DNA from: Megachile rotundata
Lineage: Eukaryota; Arthropoda; Insecta; Hymenoptera; Megachilidae
Length of the DNA stretch: 64,000 nt
Assembly: GCF_050947335.1 (NCBI RefSeq)
Contig: NW_027473472.1
Location: forward strand, 1-64,000
Reading direction: 5' to 3'
Shown here: in pieces, positions 27,046 through 40,000 of the stretch
How the letters are laid out: every line of letters starts with the position of its first letter
How positions within the stretch are numbered: the stretch's first letter is position 1
The notes under the pieces: generated by a model
Database searches by the model: none
What the model saw: the letters and a program-made list of their open reading frames with translations, nothing else
Told to the model about the DNA's origin: nothing
Program-made: the position numbers and the translations under genes

Positions 27046-30000
27046 AGTTAGAGTGATAATACTAAGAGTAGTGAGTATAGTAATTCTCATTCTATCGATC
27101 ATATAAGCATAATATGGCTAATAATATGAGTTAGATTGATAATAATAAGAGTAATAAGTATAGTAATTGTCGTTCTATCGATCAAATTTGCATAATATGG
27201 TTAATAATATGAGTTAGATTGATAACAGTGAGTGTAATAAGTATAGTAATTGTCGTCCTGTCAATCATATAAGCATAATATGGCTAATAATATGAGTTAA
27301 ATTGATAATAATAAGAGTAATAGGTACAGTAATTGTCGTTCTATCGATCATTTAAGCATAATATGGCTAATAATATGAGCTAGATTGATAATACTAAGAG
27401 TAGTGAGTATAGTAATTCTCGTTCTATCGATCATATAAGCATAATATGGCTAATAATATGAGTTAGATTGACAATACTAAGAGTAGTGAGTATAGTAATT
27501 CTCGTTCTGTCGATCATATAAGCATAATATGGCTAACAATATGAGTTAGATTGATAACAATAAGAGTAATAAGTATAGTAATTGTCGTTCTATCGATCAT
27601 ATAAGCATCATATGGCTAATAATATGAGTTAGATTGATAATACTAAGAGTAGTGAGTATAGTAATTCTCGTTCTATCGATCATATAAGCATAATATGGCT
27701 AAAAATATGAGTTAGATTGATAACAATAAGAGTAATAAGTATAGTAATTGTCGTTCTATCGATCATATAAGCATAATATGGCTAATAATGTGAGTTAGAG
27801 TGATAATACTAACAGTAGTGAGTATAGTAATTCTCATTCTATCGATCATATAAGCATAATATGGCTAATAATATGAGTTACATTGATAATAATAAGAGTA
27901 ATGAGTATAGTAATTGTCGTTCTATCGATATTATAAGCATAATATTGTTAATAATATGAGTTAGATTGATAATAATACGAGTAATAAGTATAGTAATTGT
28001 CGTTCTATCGATCATTTAAGCATAATATGGCTAATAATATGAGTTAGGTTGATAATAATAAGATTAATATGTATAGTGATTGTCGTTCTATCGATCAAAT
28101 TTGCATAATATGGTTAATAATATGAGTTAGATTGATAACAGTGAGTGTAATAAATATAGTAGTTGTCGTTCTGTCGATCATATAAGCATAATACGTCTAA
28201 TAATATGAGTTAGGCTGATAATAATAAGAGTAATAGGTATAGTAAATGTCGTGCTATCGATCATATCTGCATGATATGGTTAATAATATGAGTTAGATTG
28301 ATAATAGTGAGTGTAATAAATATAGTAATTGTCGTTCTATCGATCATATAAGCATAATATGGCTAATAATATGAGTTAGATTGATAATAATAAGAGTAAT
28401 AAGTATAATAATTATCGTTCTATCGATCATTTAAGCATAATATGGCTAATAATATGAGTTAGATTGATAACAATAAGAGTAATAAGTATAGTAATTGTCG
28501 TTCTATCGATCATGTAAGCATAATATGGCTAATAATATGAGTTAGAGTGATAATACTAAGAGTAGTGAGTATAGTAATTCTCATTCTATCGATCATATAA
28601 GCATAATATGGCTAATAATATGAGTTAGATTGATAATAATAAGAGTAATGAGTTTAGTGATTGTCGTTCTATCGATCAAATTTGCATAATATGGTTAATA
28701 ATATGAGTTAGATTGATAACAGTGAGTGTAATAAGTATAGTAATTGTCGTCCTGTCAATCATATAAGAATAATATGGCTAATAATATGAGTTAAATTGAT
28801 AATAATAAGAGTAATAGGTACAGTAAATGTCGTGCTATCGATCATATCTGCATGATATGGTTAATAATATGAGTTAGATTGATAATAGTGAGTGTAATAA
28901 ATATAGTAATTGTCGTTCTATCGATCATATAAGCATAATATGGCTAATAATATGAGTTAGATTGATAATAATAAGAGTAATAAGTATAATAATTATCGTT
29001 CTATCGATCATTTAAGCATAATATGGCTAATAATATGAGTTAGATTGATAACAATAAGAGTAATAAGTATAGTAATTGTCGTTCTATCGATCATGTAAGC
29101 ATAATATGGCTAATAATATGAGTTAGAGTGATAATACTAAGAGTAGTGAGTATAGTAATTCTCATTCTATCGATCATATAAGCATAATATGGCTAATAAT
29201 ATGAGTTAGATTGATAATAATAAGAGTAATGAGTTTAGTGATTGTCGTTCTATCGATCAAATTTGCATAATATGGTTAATAATATGAGTTAGATTGATAA
29301 CAGTGAGTGTAATAAGTATAGTAATTGTCGTCCTGTCAATCATATAAGCATAATATGGCTAATAATATGAGTTAAATTGATAATAATAAGAGTAATAGGT
29401 ACAGTAATTGTCGTTCTATCGATCATTTAAGCATAATATGGCTAATAATATGAGTTAGATTGATAATACTAAGAGTAGTGAGTATAGTAATTCTCGATCT
29501 ATCGATCATATCTGCATAATATGGCTAATAATATGAGTTAGATTCATAATAATAAGAGTGATAAGTATAGTAATTGTCGTTCTATCGATCATTTAAGCAT
29601 AATATGGCTAATAATATGAGTTAGATTGATAATACTAAGAGTAGTGAGTATAGTAATTCTCGTTCTATCGAACATATAAGCATAATATGGCTAATAATAT
29701 GAGTTAGATTGATAACAATAAGAGTAATAAGTATAGTAATTGTCGTTCTATCGATCATTTAAGCATAATATGGGTAATAATATGAGTTAGGTTGATAATA
29801 ATAAGATTAATATGTATAGTGATTGTCGTTCTATCGATCAAATTTGCATAATATGGTTAATAATATGAGTTAGATTGATAACAGTGAGTGTAATAAATAT
29901 AGTAGTTGTCGTTCTGTCGATCATATAAGCATAATACGTCTAATAATATGAGTTAGGCTGATAATAATAAGAGTAATAGGTATAGTAAATGTCGTGCTAT

Positions 30001-30568
30001 CGATCATATCTGCATGATATGGTTAATAATATGAGTTAGATTGATAATAGTGAGTGTAATAAATATAGTAATTGTCGTTCTATCGATCATATAAGCATAA
30101 TATGGCTAATAATATGAGTTAGATTGATAATAATAAGAGTAATAAGTATAATAATTATCGTTCTATCGATCTTTTAAGCATAATATGGCTAATAATATGA
30201 GTTAGATTGATAACAATAAGAGTAATAAGTATAGTAATTGTCGTTCTATCGATCATGTAAGCATAATATGGCTAATAATATGAGTTAGAGTGATAATACT
30301 AAGAGTAGTGAGTATAGTAATTCTCATTCTATCGATCATATAAGCATAATATGGCTAATAATATGAGTTAGATTGATAATAATAAGAGTAATGAGTTTAG
30401 TGGTTGTCGTTCTATCGATCAAATTTGCATAATATGGTTAATAATATGAGTTAGATTGATAACAGTGAGTGTAATAAGTATAGTAATTGTCGTCCTGTCA
30501 ATCATATAAGCATAATATGGCTAATAATATGAGTTAAATTGATAATAATAAGAGTAATAGGTACAGTA
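27033..30568 (+). repeat. Composite block shared with 11.3-13.8, 15.1-18.0 and 19.0-20.1 kb
   Basis: Three separate left-side blocks align here at offsets 15687, 12533 and 8051 bp. Visible private changes are CGTTCTGTCGATCATATAAG near 27507, AAGCATCATATGG near 27604 (the only NdeI-type CATATG I noticed) and TGGGTAATAATATGAG near 29771. Confidence 0.82.
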
Positions 30569-33329
30569 ATTGTCGTTCTATCGATCATTTAAGCATAATA
30601 TGGCTAATAATATGAGTTAGATTGATAATACTAAGAGTAGTGAGTATAGTAATTCTCGTTCTATCGATCATATAAGCATAATATGGCTAATAATATGAGT
30701 TAGATTGACAATACTAAGAGTAGTGAGTATAGTAATTCTCGTTCTATCGATCATATAAGCATAATATGGCTAACAATATGAGTTAGATTGATAACAATAA
30801 GAGTAATGAGTATAGTAATTGTCGTTCTATCGATCATATAAGCATAATATGGCTAATAATATGAGTTAGATTGATAATACTAAGAGTAGTGAGTATAGTA
30901 ATTCTCGTTCTATCGATCATATAAGCATAATATGGCTAAAAATATGAGTTAGATTGATAACAATAAGAGTAATAAGTATAGTAATTGTCGTTCTATCGAT
31001 CATATAAGCATAATATGGCTAATAATGTGAGTTAGAGTGATAATACTAACAGTAGTGAGTATAGTAATTCTCATTCTATCGATCATATAAGCATAATATG
31101 GCTAATAATATGAGTTACATTGATAATAATAAGAGTAATGAGTATAGTAATTGTCGTTCTATCGATATTATAAGCATAATATTGTTAATAATATGAGTTA
31201 GATTGATAATAATACGAGTAATAAGTATAGTAATTGTCGTTCTATCGATCATTTAAGCATAATATGGCTAATAATATGAGTTAGGTTGATAATAATAAGA
31301 TTAATATGTATAGTGATTGTCGTTCTATCGATCAAATTTGCATAATATGGTTAATAATATGAGTTAGATTGATAACAGTGAGTGTAATAAATATAGTAGT
31401 TGTCGTTCTGTCGATCATATAAGCATAATACGTCTAATAATATGAGTTAGACTGATAATAATAAGAGTAATAGGTATAGTAAATGTCGTGCTATCGATCA
31501 TATCTGCATGATATGGTTAATAATATGAGTTTGATTGATAATAGTGAGTGTAATAAATATAGTAATTGTCGTTCTATCGATCATATAAGCATAATATGGC
31601 TAATAATATGAGTTAGATTGATAATAATAAGAGTAATAAGTATAATAATTATCGTTCTATCGATCATTTAAGCATAATATGGCTAATAATATGAGTTAGA
31701 TTGATAACAATAAGAGTAATAAGTATAGTAATTGTCGTTCTATCGATCATGTAAGCATAATATGGCTAATAATATGAGTTAGAGTGATAATACTAAGAGT
31801 AGTGAGTATAGTAATTCTCATTCTATCGATCATATAAGCATAATATGGCTAATAATATGAGTTAGATTGATAATAATAAGAGTAATGAGTTTAGTGATTG
31901 TCGTTCTATCGATCAAATTTGCATAATATGGTTAATAATATGAGTTAGATTGATAACAGTGAGTGTAATAAGTATAGTAATTGTCGTCCTGTCAATCATA
32001 TAAGCATAATATGGCTAATAATATGAGTTAAATTGATAATAATAAGAGTAATAGGTACAGTAATTGTCGTTCTATCGATCATTTAAGCATAATATGGCTA
32101 ATAATATGAGTTAGATTGATAATACTAAGAGTAGTGAGTATAGTAATTCTCGATCTATCGATCATATCTGCATAATATGGCTAATAATATGAGTTAGATT
32201 CGTAATAATAAGAGTGATAAGTATAGTAATTGTCGTTCTATCGATAATATAAGCATAATATGGCTAATAATATGAGTTAGATTGATAACACTAAGACTAG
32301 TGAGTATAGTAATTCTCGTTCTATCGATCATATAAGCATAATATGGCTAATAATATGAGTTATATTTATAATAATAAGAGTAGTAAGTATAGTAATTGTC
32401 GTTCTATCGATCATATAAGCATAATATGTCTAATAATATGAGTTAGATTGATAACAATAAGAGTAATGAGTATAGTAATTGTAGTTCTATCGATGATATC
32501 TGCATAATATGGTTAATAATATGAGTTAGATTGATAATAATAAGAGTAATAAGTATAGTAGTTGTAGTTCTATTGCTCATATAAGCATAATATGGCTAAT
32601 AATATGAGTTACATTGATAACAATAAGAGTAATAAGTATAGTAATTGTCGTTCTATCGATCATATAAGCATAATATGGCTAATAATATGAGTTAGAGTGA
32701 TAATACTAAGAGTAGTGAGTATAGTAATTCTCATTCTATCGATCATATAAGCATAATATGGCTAATAATATGAGTTAGATTGATAATAATAAGAGTAATA
32801 AGTATAGTAATTGTCGTTCTATCGATCAAATTTGCATAATATGGTTAATAATATGAGTTAGATTGATAACAGTGAGTGTAATAAGTATAGTAATTGTCGT
32901 CCTGTCAATCATATAAGCATAATATGGCTAATAATATGTGTTAAATTGATAATAATAAGAGTAATAGGTACAGTAATTGTCGTTCTATCGATCATTTAAG
33001 CATAATAAGGCTAATAATATGAGTTAGATTGATAATACTAAGAGTAGTGAGTATAGTAATTCTCGTTCTATCGATCATATAAGCATAATATGGCTAATAA
33101 TATGAGTTAGATTGACAATACTAAGAGTAGTGAGTATAGTAATTCTCGTTCTATCGATCATATAAGCATAATATGGCTAACAATATGAGTTAGATTGATA
33201 ACAATAAGAGTAATAAGTATAGTAATTGTCGTTCTATCGATCATATAAGCATAATATGGCTAATAATATGAGTTAGATTGATAATACTAAGAGTAGTGAG
33301 TATAGTAATTCTCGTTCTATCGATCATAT
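30568..33329 (+). repeat. Second copy of the 11288-bp-offset duplication, with extra local steps
   Basis: Partner of 19.12-22.04 kb. It carries GAGTTTGATTG near 31529 and CGATCTTTTAAGC near 30171 just upstream. It runs into the next block at about 33.02 kb, where the sequence starts to match 59.95 kb. Confidence 0.8.
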
Positions 33330-34390
33330 AAGCATAATATGGCTAAAAATATGAGTTAGATTGATAACAATAAGAGTAATAGGTATAGTAATTGTCGTTC
33401 TATCGATCATATAAGCATAATATGGCTAATAATATGAGTTAGAGTGATAATACTAAGAGTAGTGAGTATCGTAATTCTCGTTCTATCGATCATATAAGCA
33501 TAATATGGCTAAAAATATGAGTTAGATTGATAACAATAAGAGTAATAAGTATAGTAATTGTGGTTCTATCGATCATATAAGCATAATATGGCTAATAATG
33601 TGAGTTAGAGTGATAATACTAACAGTAGTGAGTATAGTAATTCTCATTCTATCGATCATATAAGCATAATATGGCTAATAATATGAGTTACATTGATAAT
33701 AATAAGAGTAATGAGTATAGTAATTGTCGTTCTATCGATATTATAAGCATAATATTGTTAATAATATGAGTTAGATTGATAATAATACGAGTAATAAGTA
33801 TAGTAATTGTCGTTCTATCGATCATTTAAGCATAACATGGCTAATAATATGAGTTAGGTTGATAATAATAAGATTAATATGTATAGTGATTGTCGTTCTA
33901 TCGATCAAATTTGCATAATATGGTTAATAATATGAGTTAGATTGATAACAGTGAGTGTAATAAATATAGTAGTTGTCGTTCTGTCGATCATATAAGCATA
34001 ATACGTCTAATAATATGAGTTAGGCTGATAATAATAAGAGTAATAGGTATAGTAAATGTCGTGCTATCGATCATATCTGCATGATATGGTTAATAATATG
34101 AGTTACATTGATAATAGTGAGTGTAATAAATATAGTAATTGTCGTTCTATCGATCATATAAGCATAATATGGCTAATAATATGAGTTAGATTGATAATAA
34201 TAAGAGTAATAAGTATAATAATTATCGTTCTATCGATCATTTAAGCATAATATGGCTAATAATATGAGTTAGATTGATAACAATAAGAGTAATAAGTATA
34301 GTAATTGTCGTTCTACCGATCATGTAAGCATAATATGGCTAATAATATGAGTTAGAGTGATAATACTAAGAGTAGTGAGTATAGTAATTC
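33020..34390 (+). repeat. 1.37-kb array block, first copy (second at about 59950-61320, offset 26930 bp)
   Basis: The offset equals 325 monomers less the 45 bp removed by fifteen 80-bp monomers in between. Shared private variants are AAGCATAACATGG (33831 and 60761), GTGGTTCTATCGATC, GTTACATTGATAATAGTG and CTACCGATCATG. A dimer duplication with GCTAAAAATA at 33342 and 33508 is also present in the second copy at 60272 and 60438. Differences include GTATCGTAATT near 33468, seen only here. Confidence 0.86.
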
Positions 34391-34599
34391 TCATTCTATC
34401 GATCATATAAGCATAATATGGCTAATAATATGAGTTAGATTGATAATAATAAGAGTAATGAGTTTAGTGATTGTCGTTCTATCGATCACATTTGCATAAT
34501 ATGGTTAATAATATGAGTTAGATTGATAACAGTGAGTGTAATAAGTATTGTAATTGTCGTCCTGTCAATCATATAAGCATAATATGGCTAATAATATGA

Positions 34600-34680
34600 G
34601 TTAAATTGATAATAATAAGAGTAATAGCTACAGTAATTGTAGTTCTATCGATGATATCTGCATAATATGGTTAATAATAT
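34600..34680 (+). repeat. Chimeric monomer at a block junction
   Basis: Reads GTAATAGCTACAG followed by TAATTGTAGTTCTATCG and ATGATATCTGC. Elsewhere AATAGCTACAG is followed by a GTCGTTCTATCG start, and GTAGTTC with GATGATATCTGC follows AATGAGTATAG. The unit thus joins two monomer types near the TAGTAATT end, and it coincides with the one-monomer offset change between 33-34.4 kb and 34.6-37 kb relative to their far copies. Confidence 0.75.
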
Positions 34681-36987
34681 GAGTTAGATTGATAATAATA
34701 AGAGTAATAAGTATAGTGGTTGTAGTTCTATTGCTCATATAAGCATAATATGGCTAATAATATGAGTTACATTGATAACAATAAGAGTAATAAGTATAGT
34801 AATTGTCGTTCTATCGATCATATAAGCATAATATGGCTAATAATATGAGTTAGAGTGATAATACTAAGAGTAGTGAGTATAGTAATTCTCATTCTATCGA
34901 TCATATAAGCATAATATGGCTAATAATATGAGTTAGATTGATAATAATAAGAGTAATAAGTATAGTAATTGTCGTTCTATCGATAATATAAGCATAATAT
35001 GGCTAATAATATGAGTTAGATTGATAATACTAAGAGTAGTGAGTATAGTAATTCTCGTTCTATCGATCATATAAGCATAATATGGCTAATAATATGAGTT
35101 AGATTGATAACAATAAGAGTAATAAGTATAGTAATTGTCGTTCTATCGATCATATAAGCATAATATGGCTAATAATATGAGTTAGAGTGATAATACTAAG
35201 AGTAGTGGGTATAGTAATTCTCATTCTATCGATCATATAAGCATAATATGGCTAATAATATGAGTCAGATTGATAATAATAAGAGTAATGAGTATAGTAA
35301 TTATAGTTCTATCGATCATTTAAGCATAATATGGCTAATAATATGAGTTAGATTGATAATAATAACGGCAATAAGTATAGTAATTGTCGTTCTATCGATA
35401 TTATAAGCATAATATTGTTAATAATATGAGTTAGATTGATAATAATACGAGTAATAAGTATAGTAATTGTCGTTCTATCGATCATTTAAGCATAATACGG
35501 CTAATAATATGAGTTAGGTTGATAATAATAAGAGTAATATGTATAGTGATTGTCGTTCTATCGATCAAATTTGCATAATATGGTTAATAATATGAGTTAG
35601 ATTGATAACAGTGAGTGTAATAAATATAGTAGTTGTCGTTCGATCGATCATATAAGCATAATATGGCTAATAACATGAGTTAGATTGATAATAATAAGAG
35701 TAATAAGTATAGTAATTATCGTCCTATCGATCATGTAATCATAATATGGCTAATAATATGAGTTAGATTGATAATACTAAGAGTAGTGAGTATAGTAATT
35801 CTCGTTCTATCGTTCATAGAAGCATAATATGGCTAATAATATGAGTTAGATTGATAATAATAAGAGTAATAAGTATAGTAATTGTCGGTCCATCGATCAT
35901 TTAAGCATAATATGGCTAATAATACGAGTTAGATTGATAATAATAAGAATAATAAGTATTGTAATTGTCGTTCTATCGATCATATAAGCATAATATGGCT
36001 AATAATATGAGTTAGGTTGATAATAATAAGAGTAATAGGTATAGTAATTGTCGTTCTATCGATTATATAAGCATAATATGGCTAATAGTATAACTTAGAT
36101 TGATAATAGCAAGTGTAATAAGTATAGTAATTATCGTTCTATCGATCATTTAAGCATAATATGGCTAATAATATGAGTTAGGTTGATAATAATAAGAGTA
36201 ATAAGTATAGTAATTGTCGTTCTATTGCTCATATAAGCATAATATGTCTAATAATATGAGTTAGATTGATAATAATAAGAGTAATGAGTATAGTAATTGT
36301 CGTTCTATCGATAATATAAGCATAATATGGCTAATAATATGAGTTAGATTGATAATACTAAGAGTAGTGAGTATAGTAATTCTCGTTCTATCGATCATAG
36401 AAGCATAATATGGCTAATAATATGAGTTAGATTGATAATAATAAGAGTAATAAGTATAGTAATTGTCGTTCTATCGATCATTGAAGCATTATATGGCTAA
36501 TAATATGAGTTAGATTGATAATAAGAGTAATGAGTATAGTAATTGTAGTTCTATCGATCATATCTACATAATATGGTTAATAATATGAGTTAAATTCATA
36601 ATAATAAGTGTAATAAGTATAGTGATTGTCGTTCTATCGAACAAATGTGCATAATGTGGTTAATAATATGAGTTAGATTGATAACAGTGAGTGTAATAAG
36701 TATAGTAATGGTCGTTCTGTCGATCATATAAGCATAATATGGCTAATAATATGAGTTAGATTGATAATAATAAGAGTAATAAGTATAGTAATTGTCGTTC
36801 TATCGATCATTTAAGCATAATATGGCTAATAATACGAGTTAGATTGATAATAATAAGAATAATAAGTATAGTAATTGTCGTTCTATCGATCATATAAGCA
36901 TAATATGGCTAATAATATGAGTTAGGTTGATAATAATAAGAGTAATAGGTATAGTAATTGTCGTTCTAGCGATTATATAAGCATAAT
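34630..36987 (+). repeat. 2.36-kb array block, first copy (second at about 61643-64000, offset 27013 bp)
   Basis: The offset is one monomer longer than that of the block to its left, so the two copies differ by one monomer near 34.4-34.6 kb. Shared private variants are AATAACGGCAATAAG, CGTTCGATCGATC, CATGTAATCATAATATGG, GTCGGTCCATCG and TTCTAGCGATTATATAAGC. Differences seen: CGTTCATAGAAGC here against CGATCATAGAAGC, AATACTAAG against AATGCTAAG, TATAACTTAG against TATAACGTAG, and AATTGTCG against AATTGCCG. The match continues to the window's last base. Confidence 0.87.
36465..36544 (+). repeat. First 80-bp monomer (3-bp deletion subtype)
   Basis: The ATAATAATAAGAG segment is shortened to ATAATAAGAG, a loss of one ATA/TAA unit at about monomer position 54-62. 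The same unit carries CATTGAAGCATTATATGG in place of CATATAAGCATAATATGG. It is followed by a CATATCTACATAATATGG monomer and then a TCGAACAAATGTGC monomer. Everything to its left keeps strict 83-bp phase for 439 monomers. Confidence 0.93.
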
Positions 36988-37059
36988 ATGGCTAATAATA
37001 TAACTTAGATTGATAATAGCAAGTGTAATAAGTATAGTAATTATCGATCTATCGATCAT

Positions 37060-40000
37060 GTAAGCATAATATGGCTTATAATATGAGTTAGATTGATAAT
37101 AATAACAGTAATAAGTATAGTAATTGTCGTTCTATCGATAATATAAGCATAATATGGCTAATAATATGAGTTAGATTGATAACACTAAGAGTAGTGAGTA
37201 TAGTAATTCTCGTTCTATCGATCATAGAAGCATAATATGGCTAATAATATGAGTTCGATTGCTAATAATAAGAGTAATAAGTATAGTAATTGTCGTTCTA
37301 TCGATCATTGAAGCATTATATGGCTAATAATATGAGTTAGATTGATAATAAGAGTAACGAGTATAGTAATTGTAGTTCTATCGATTATATCTACATAATA
37401 TGGTTAATAATATGAGTTAGATTCATAATAATAAGTGTAATAATTATAGTGATTGTCGTTCTATCGAACAAATGTGCATAATGTGGTTAATAATATGAGC
37501 TAGATTGATAACAGTGAGTGTAATAAGTATAGTAATGGTCGTTCTGTCGATCATATAAGCATAATATGGCTAATAATATGAGTTAGATTGATAATAATAC
37601 GAGTAATGAGTATAGTAATTGTCGTTCTATCGATCGTTTAAGCATAATATGGCTAATAATATGAGTTAGGTTGATAATAATAAGAGTAATATGTATAGTG
37701 ATTGTCGTTCTATCGATCAAATTTGCATAATATGGTTAATAATATGAGTTAGATTGATAACAGTGAGTGTAATAAATATAGTAGTTGTCGTTCTGTCGAT
37801 CATATAAGCATAATATGGCTAATAATATGAGTTAGGCTGATAATAATAAGAGTAATAGGTATAGTAAATGTCGTGCTATCGATCATATCTGCATAATATG
37901 GTTAATAATATGAGTTAGATTGATAATAGTGAGTGTAATAAGTATAGTAATTGTCGTTCTATCGATCATATAAGCATAATATGGCTAATAATATGAGTTA
38001 GATTGATAATAATAAGAGTAATAAGTATAGTAATTATCGTCCTATCGATCATTTAAGCATAATATGGCTAATAATATGAGTTAGATTGATAACAATAACA
38101 GTAATAAGTCTAGTAATTGTCGTTCTATCGATAATATAAGCATGATATGGCTAATAATATGAGTTAGATTGATAATACTAAGAGTAGTGAGTATAGTAAT
38201 TGTAGTTCTATCGATCATTTAAGCATAATATGGCTTATAATATGAGTTAGATTGATAATAATAACAGTAATAAGTATAGTAATTGTCGTTCTATCGATAA
38301 TATAAGCATAATATGGCTAATAATATGAGTTAGATTGATAACACTAAGAGTAGTGAGTATAGTAATTCTCGTTCTATCGATCATAGAAGCATAATATGGC
38401 TAATAATATGAGTTCGATTGCTAATAATAAGAGTAATAAGTATAGTAATTGTCGTTCTATCGATCATTGAAGCATTATATGGCTAATAATATGAGTTAGA
38501 TTGATAATAAGAGTAACGAGTATAGTAATTGTAGTTCTATCGATCATATCTACATAAAATGGTTAATAATATGAGTTAGATTCATAATAATAAGTGTAAT
38601 AAGTATAGTGATTGTCGTTCTATCGAACAAATGTGCATAATGTGGTTAATAATATGAGCTAGATTGATAACAGTGAGTGTAATAAGTATAGTAATGGTCG
38701 TTCTGTCGATCATATAAGCATAATATGGCTAATAATATGAGTTAGATTGATAATAATAAGAGTAATAAGTATAGTAATTGTCGTTCTATCGATCATTTAA
38801 GCATAATATGGCTAATAATACGAGTTAGATTGATAATAATAAGAATAATAGGTATAGTAATTGTCGTTCTATCGATCATATAAGCATAATATGGCTAATA
38901 ATATGAGTTAGGTTGATAATAATAAGAGTAATAGGTATAGTAATTGTCGTTCTATCGATTGTATAAGCATAATATGGCTAATAATATAACTTAGATTGAT
39001 AATAGCAAGTGTAATAAGTATAGTAATTATCGATCTATCGATCATTTAAGCATAATATGGCTAATAATATGAGTTAGGTTGATAATAATAAGAGTAATAA
39101 GTATAGTGATTGTCGTTCTATCGATCATTGAAGCATTATATGGCTAATAATATGAGTTAGATTGATAATAAGAGTAATGAGTATAGTAATTGTAGTTCTA
39201 TCGATCATATCTACATAATATGGTTAATAATATGAGTTAGATTCATAATAATAAGTGTAATAAGTATAGTGATTGTCGTTCTATCGAACTAATGTGCATA
39301 ATATGGTTAATAATATGAGTTAGATTGATAACAGTGAGTGTAATAAGTATAGTAATTGTCGTTCTGTCGATCATATAAGCATAATATGGCTAATAATATG
39401 AGTTAGGCTGATAATAATAAGAGTAATAGGTATAGTGATTGTCGTTCTATCGATATTATAAGCATAATATTGTTAATAATATGAGTTAGATTGATAATAA
39501 TACGAGTAATAAGTATAGTAATTGTCGTTCTATCGATCGTTTAAGCATAATATGGCTAATAATATGAGTTAGGTTGATAGTAATAAGAGTAATATGTATA
39601 GTGATTGTCGTTCTATCGATCAAATTTGCATAATATGGTTAATAATATGAGTTAGATTGATAACAGTGAGTGTAATAAATATAGTAGTTGTCGTTCTGTC
39701 GATCATATAAGCATAATATGGCTAATAATATGAGTTAGGCTGATAATAATAAGAGTAATAGGTATAGTAAATGTCGTGCTATCGATCATATCTGCATAAT
39801 ATGGTTAATAATATGAGTTAGATTGATAATACTAAGAGTAGTCAGTATAGTAATTGTAGTTCTATCGATCATTTAAGCATAATATGGCTAATAATATGAG
39901 TTAGATTGATAACAATAACAGTAATAAGTCTAGTAATTGTCGTTCTATCGATAATATAAGCATGATATGGCTAATAATATGAGTTAGATTGATAATACTA

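Noticed and set aside
35638..35660. Possible special palindromic site TCGATCGA
   Set aside because: It arises from one substitution (GTTCGATCGATC) in a normal monomer and recurs only in the duplicated copy near 62.65 kb. Nothing suggests a binding site.
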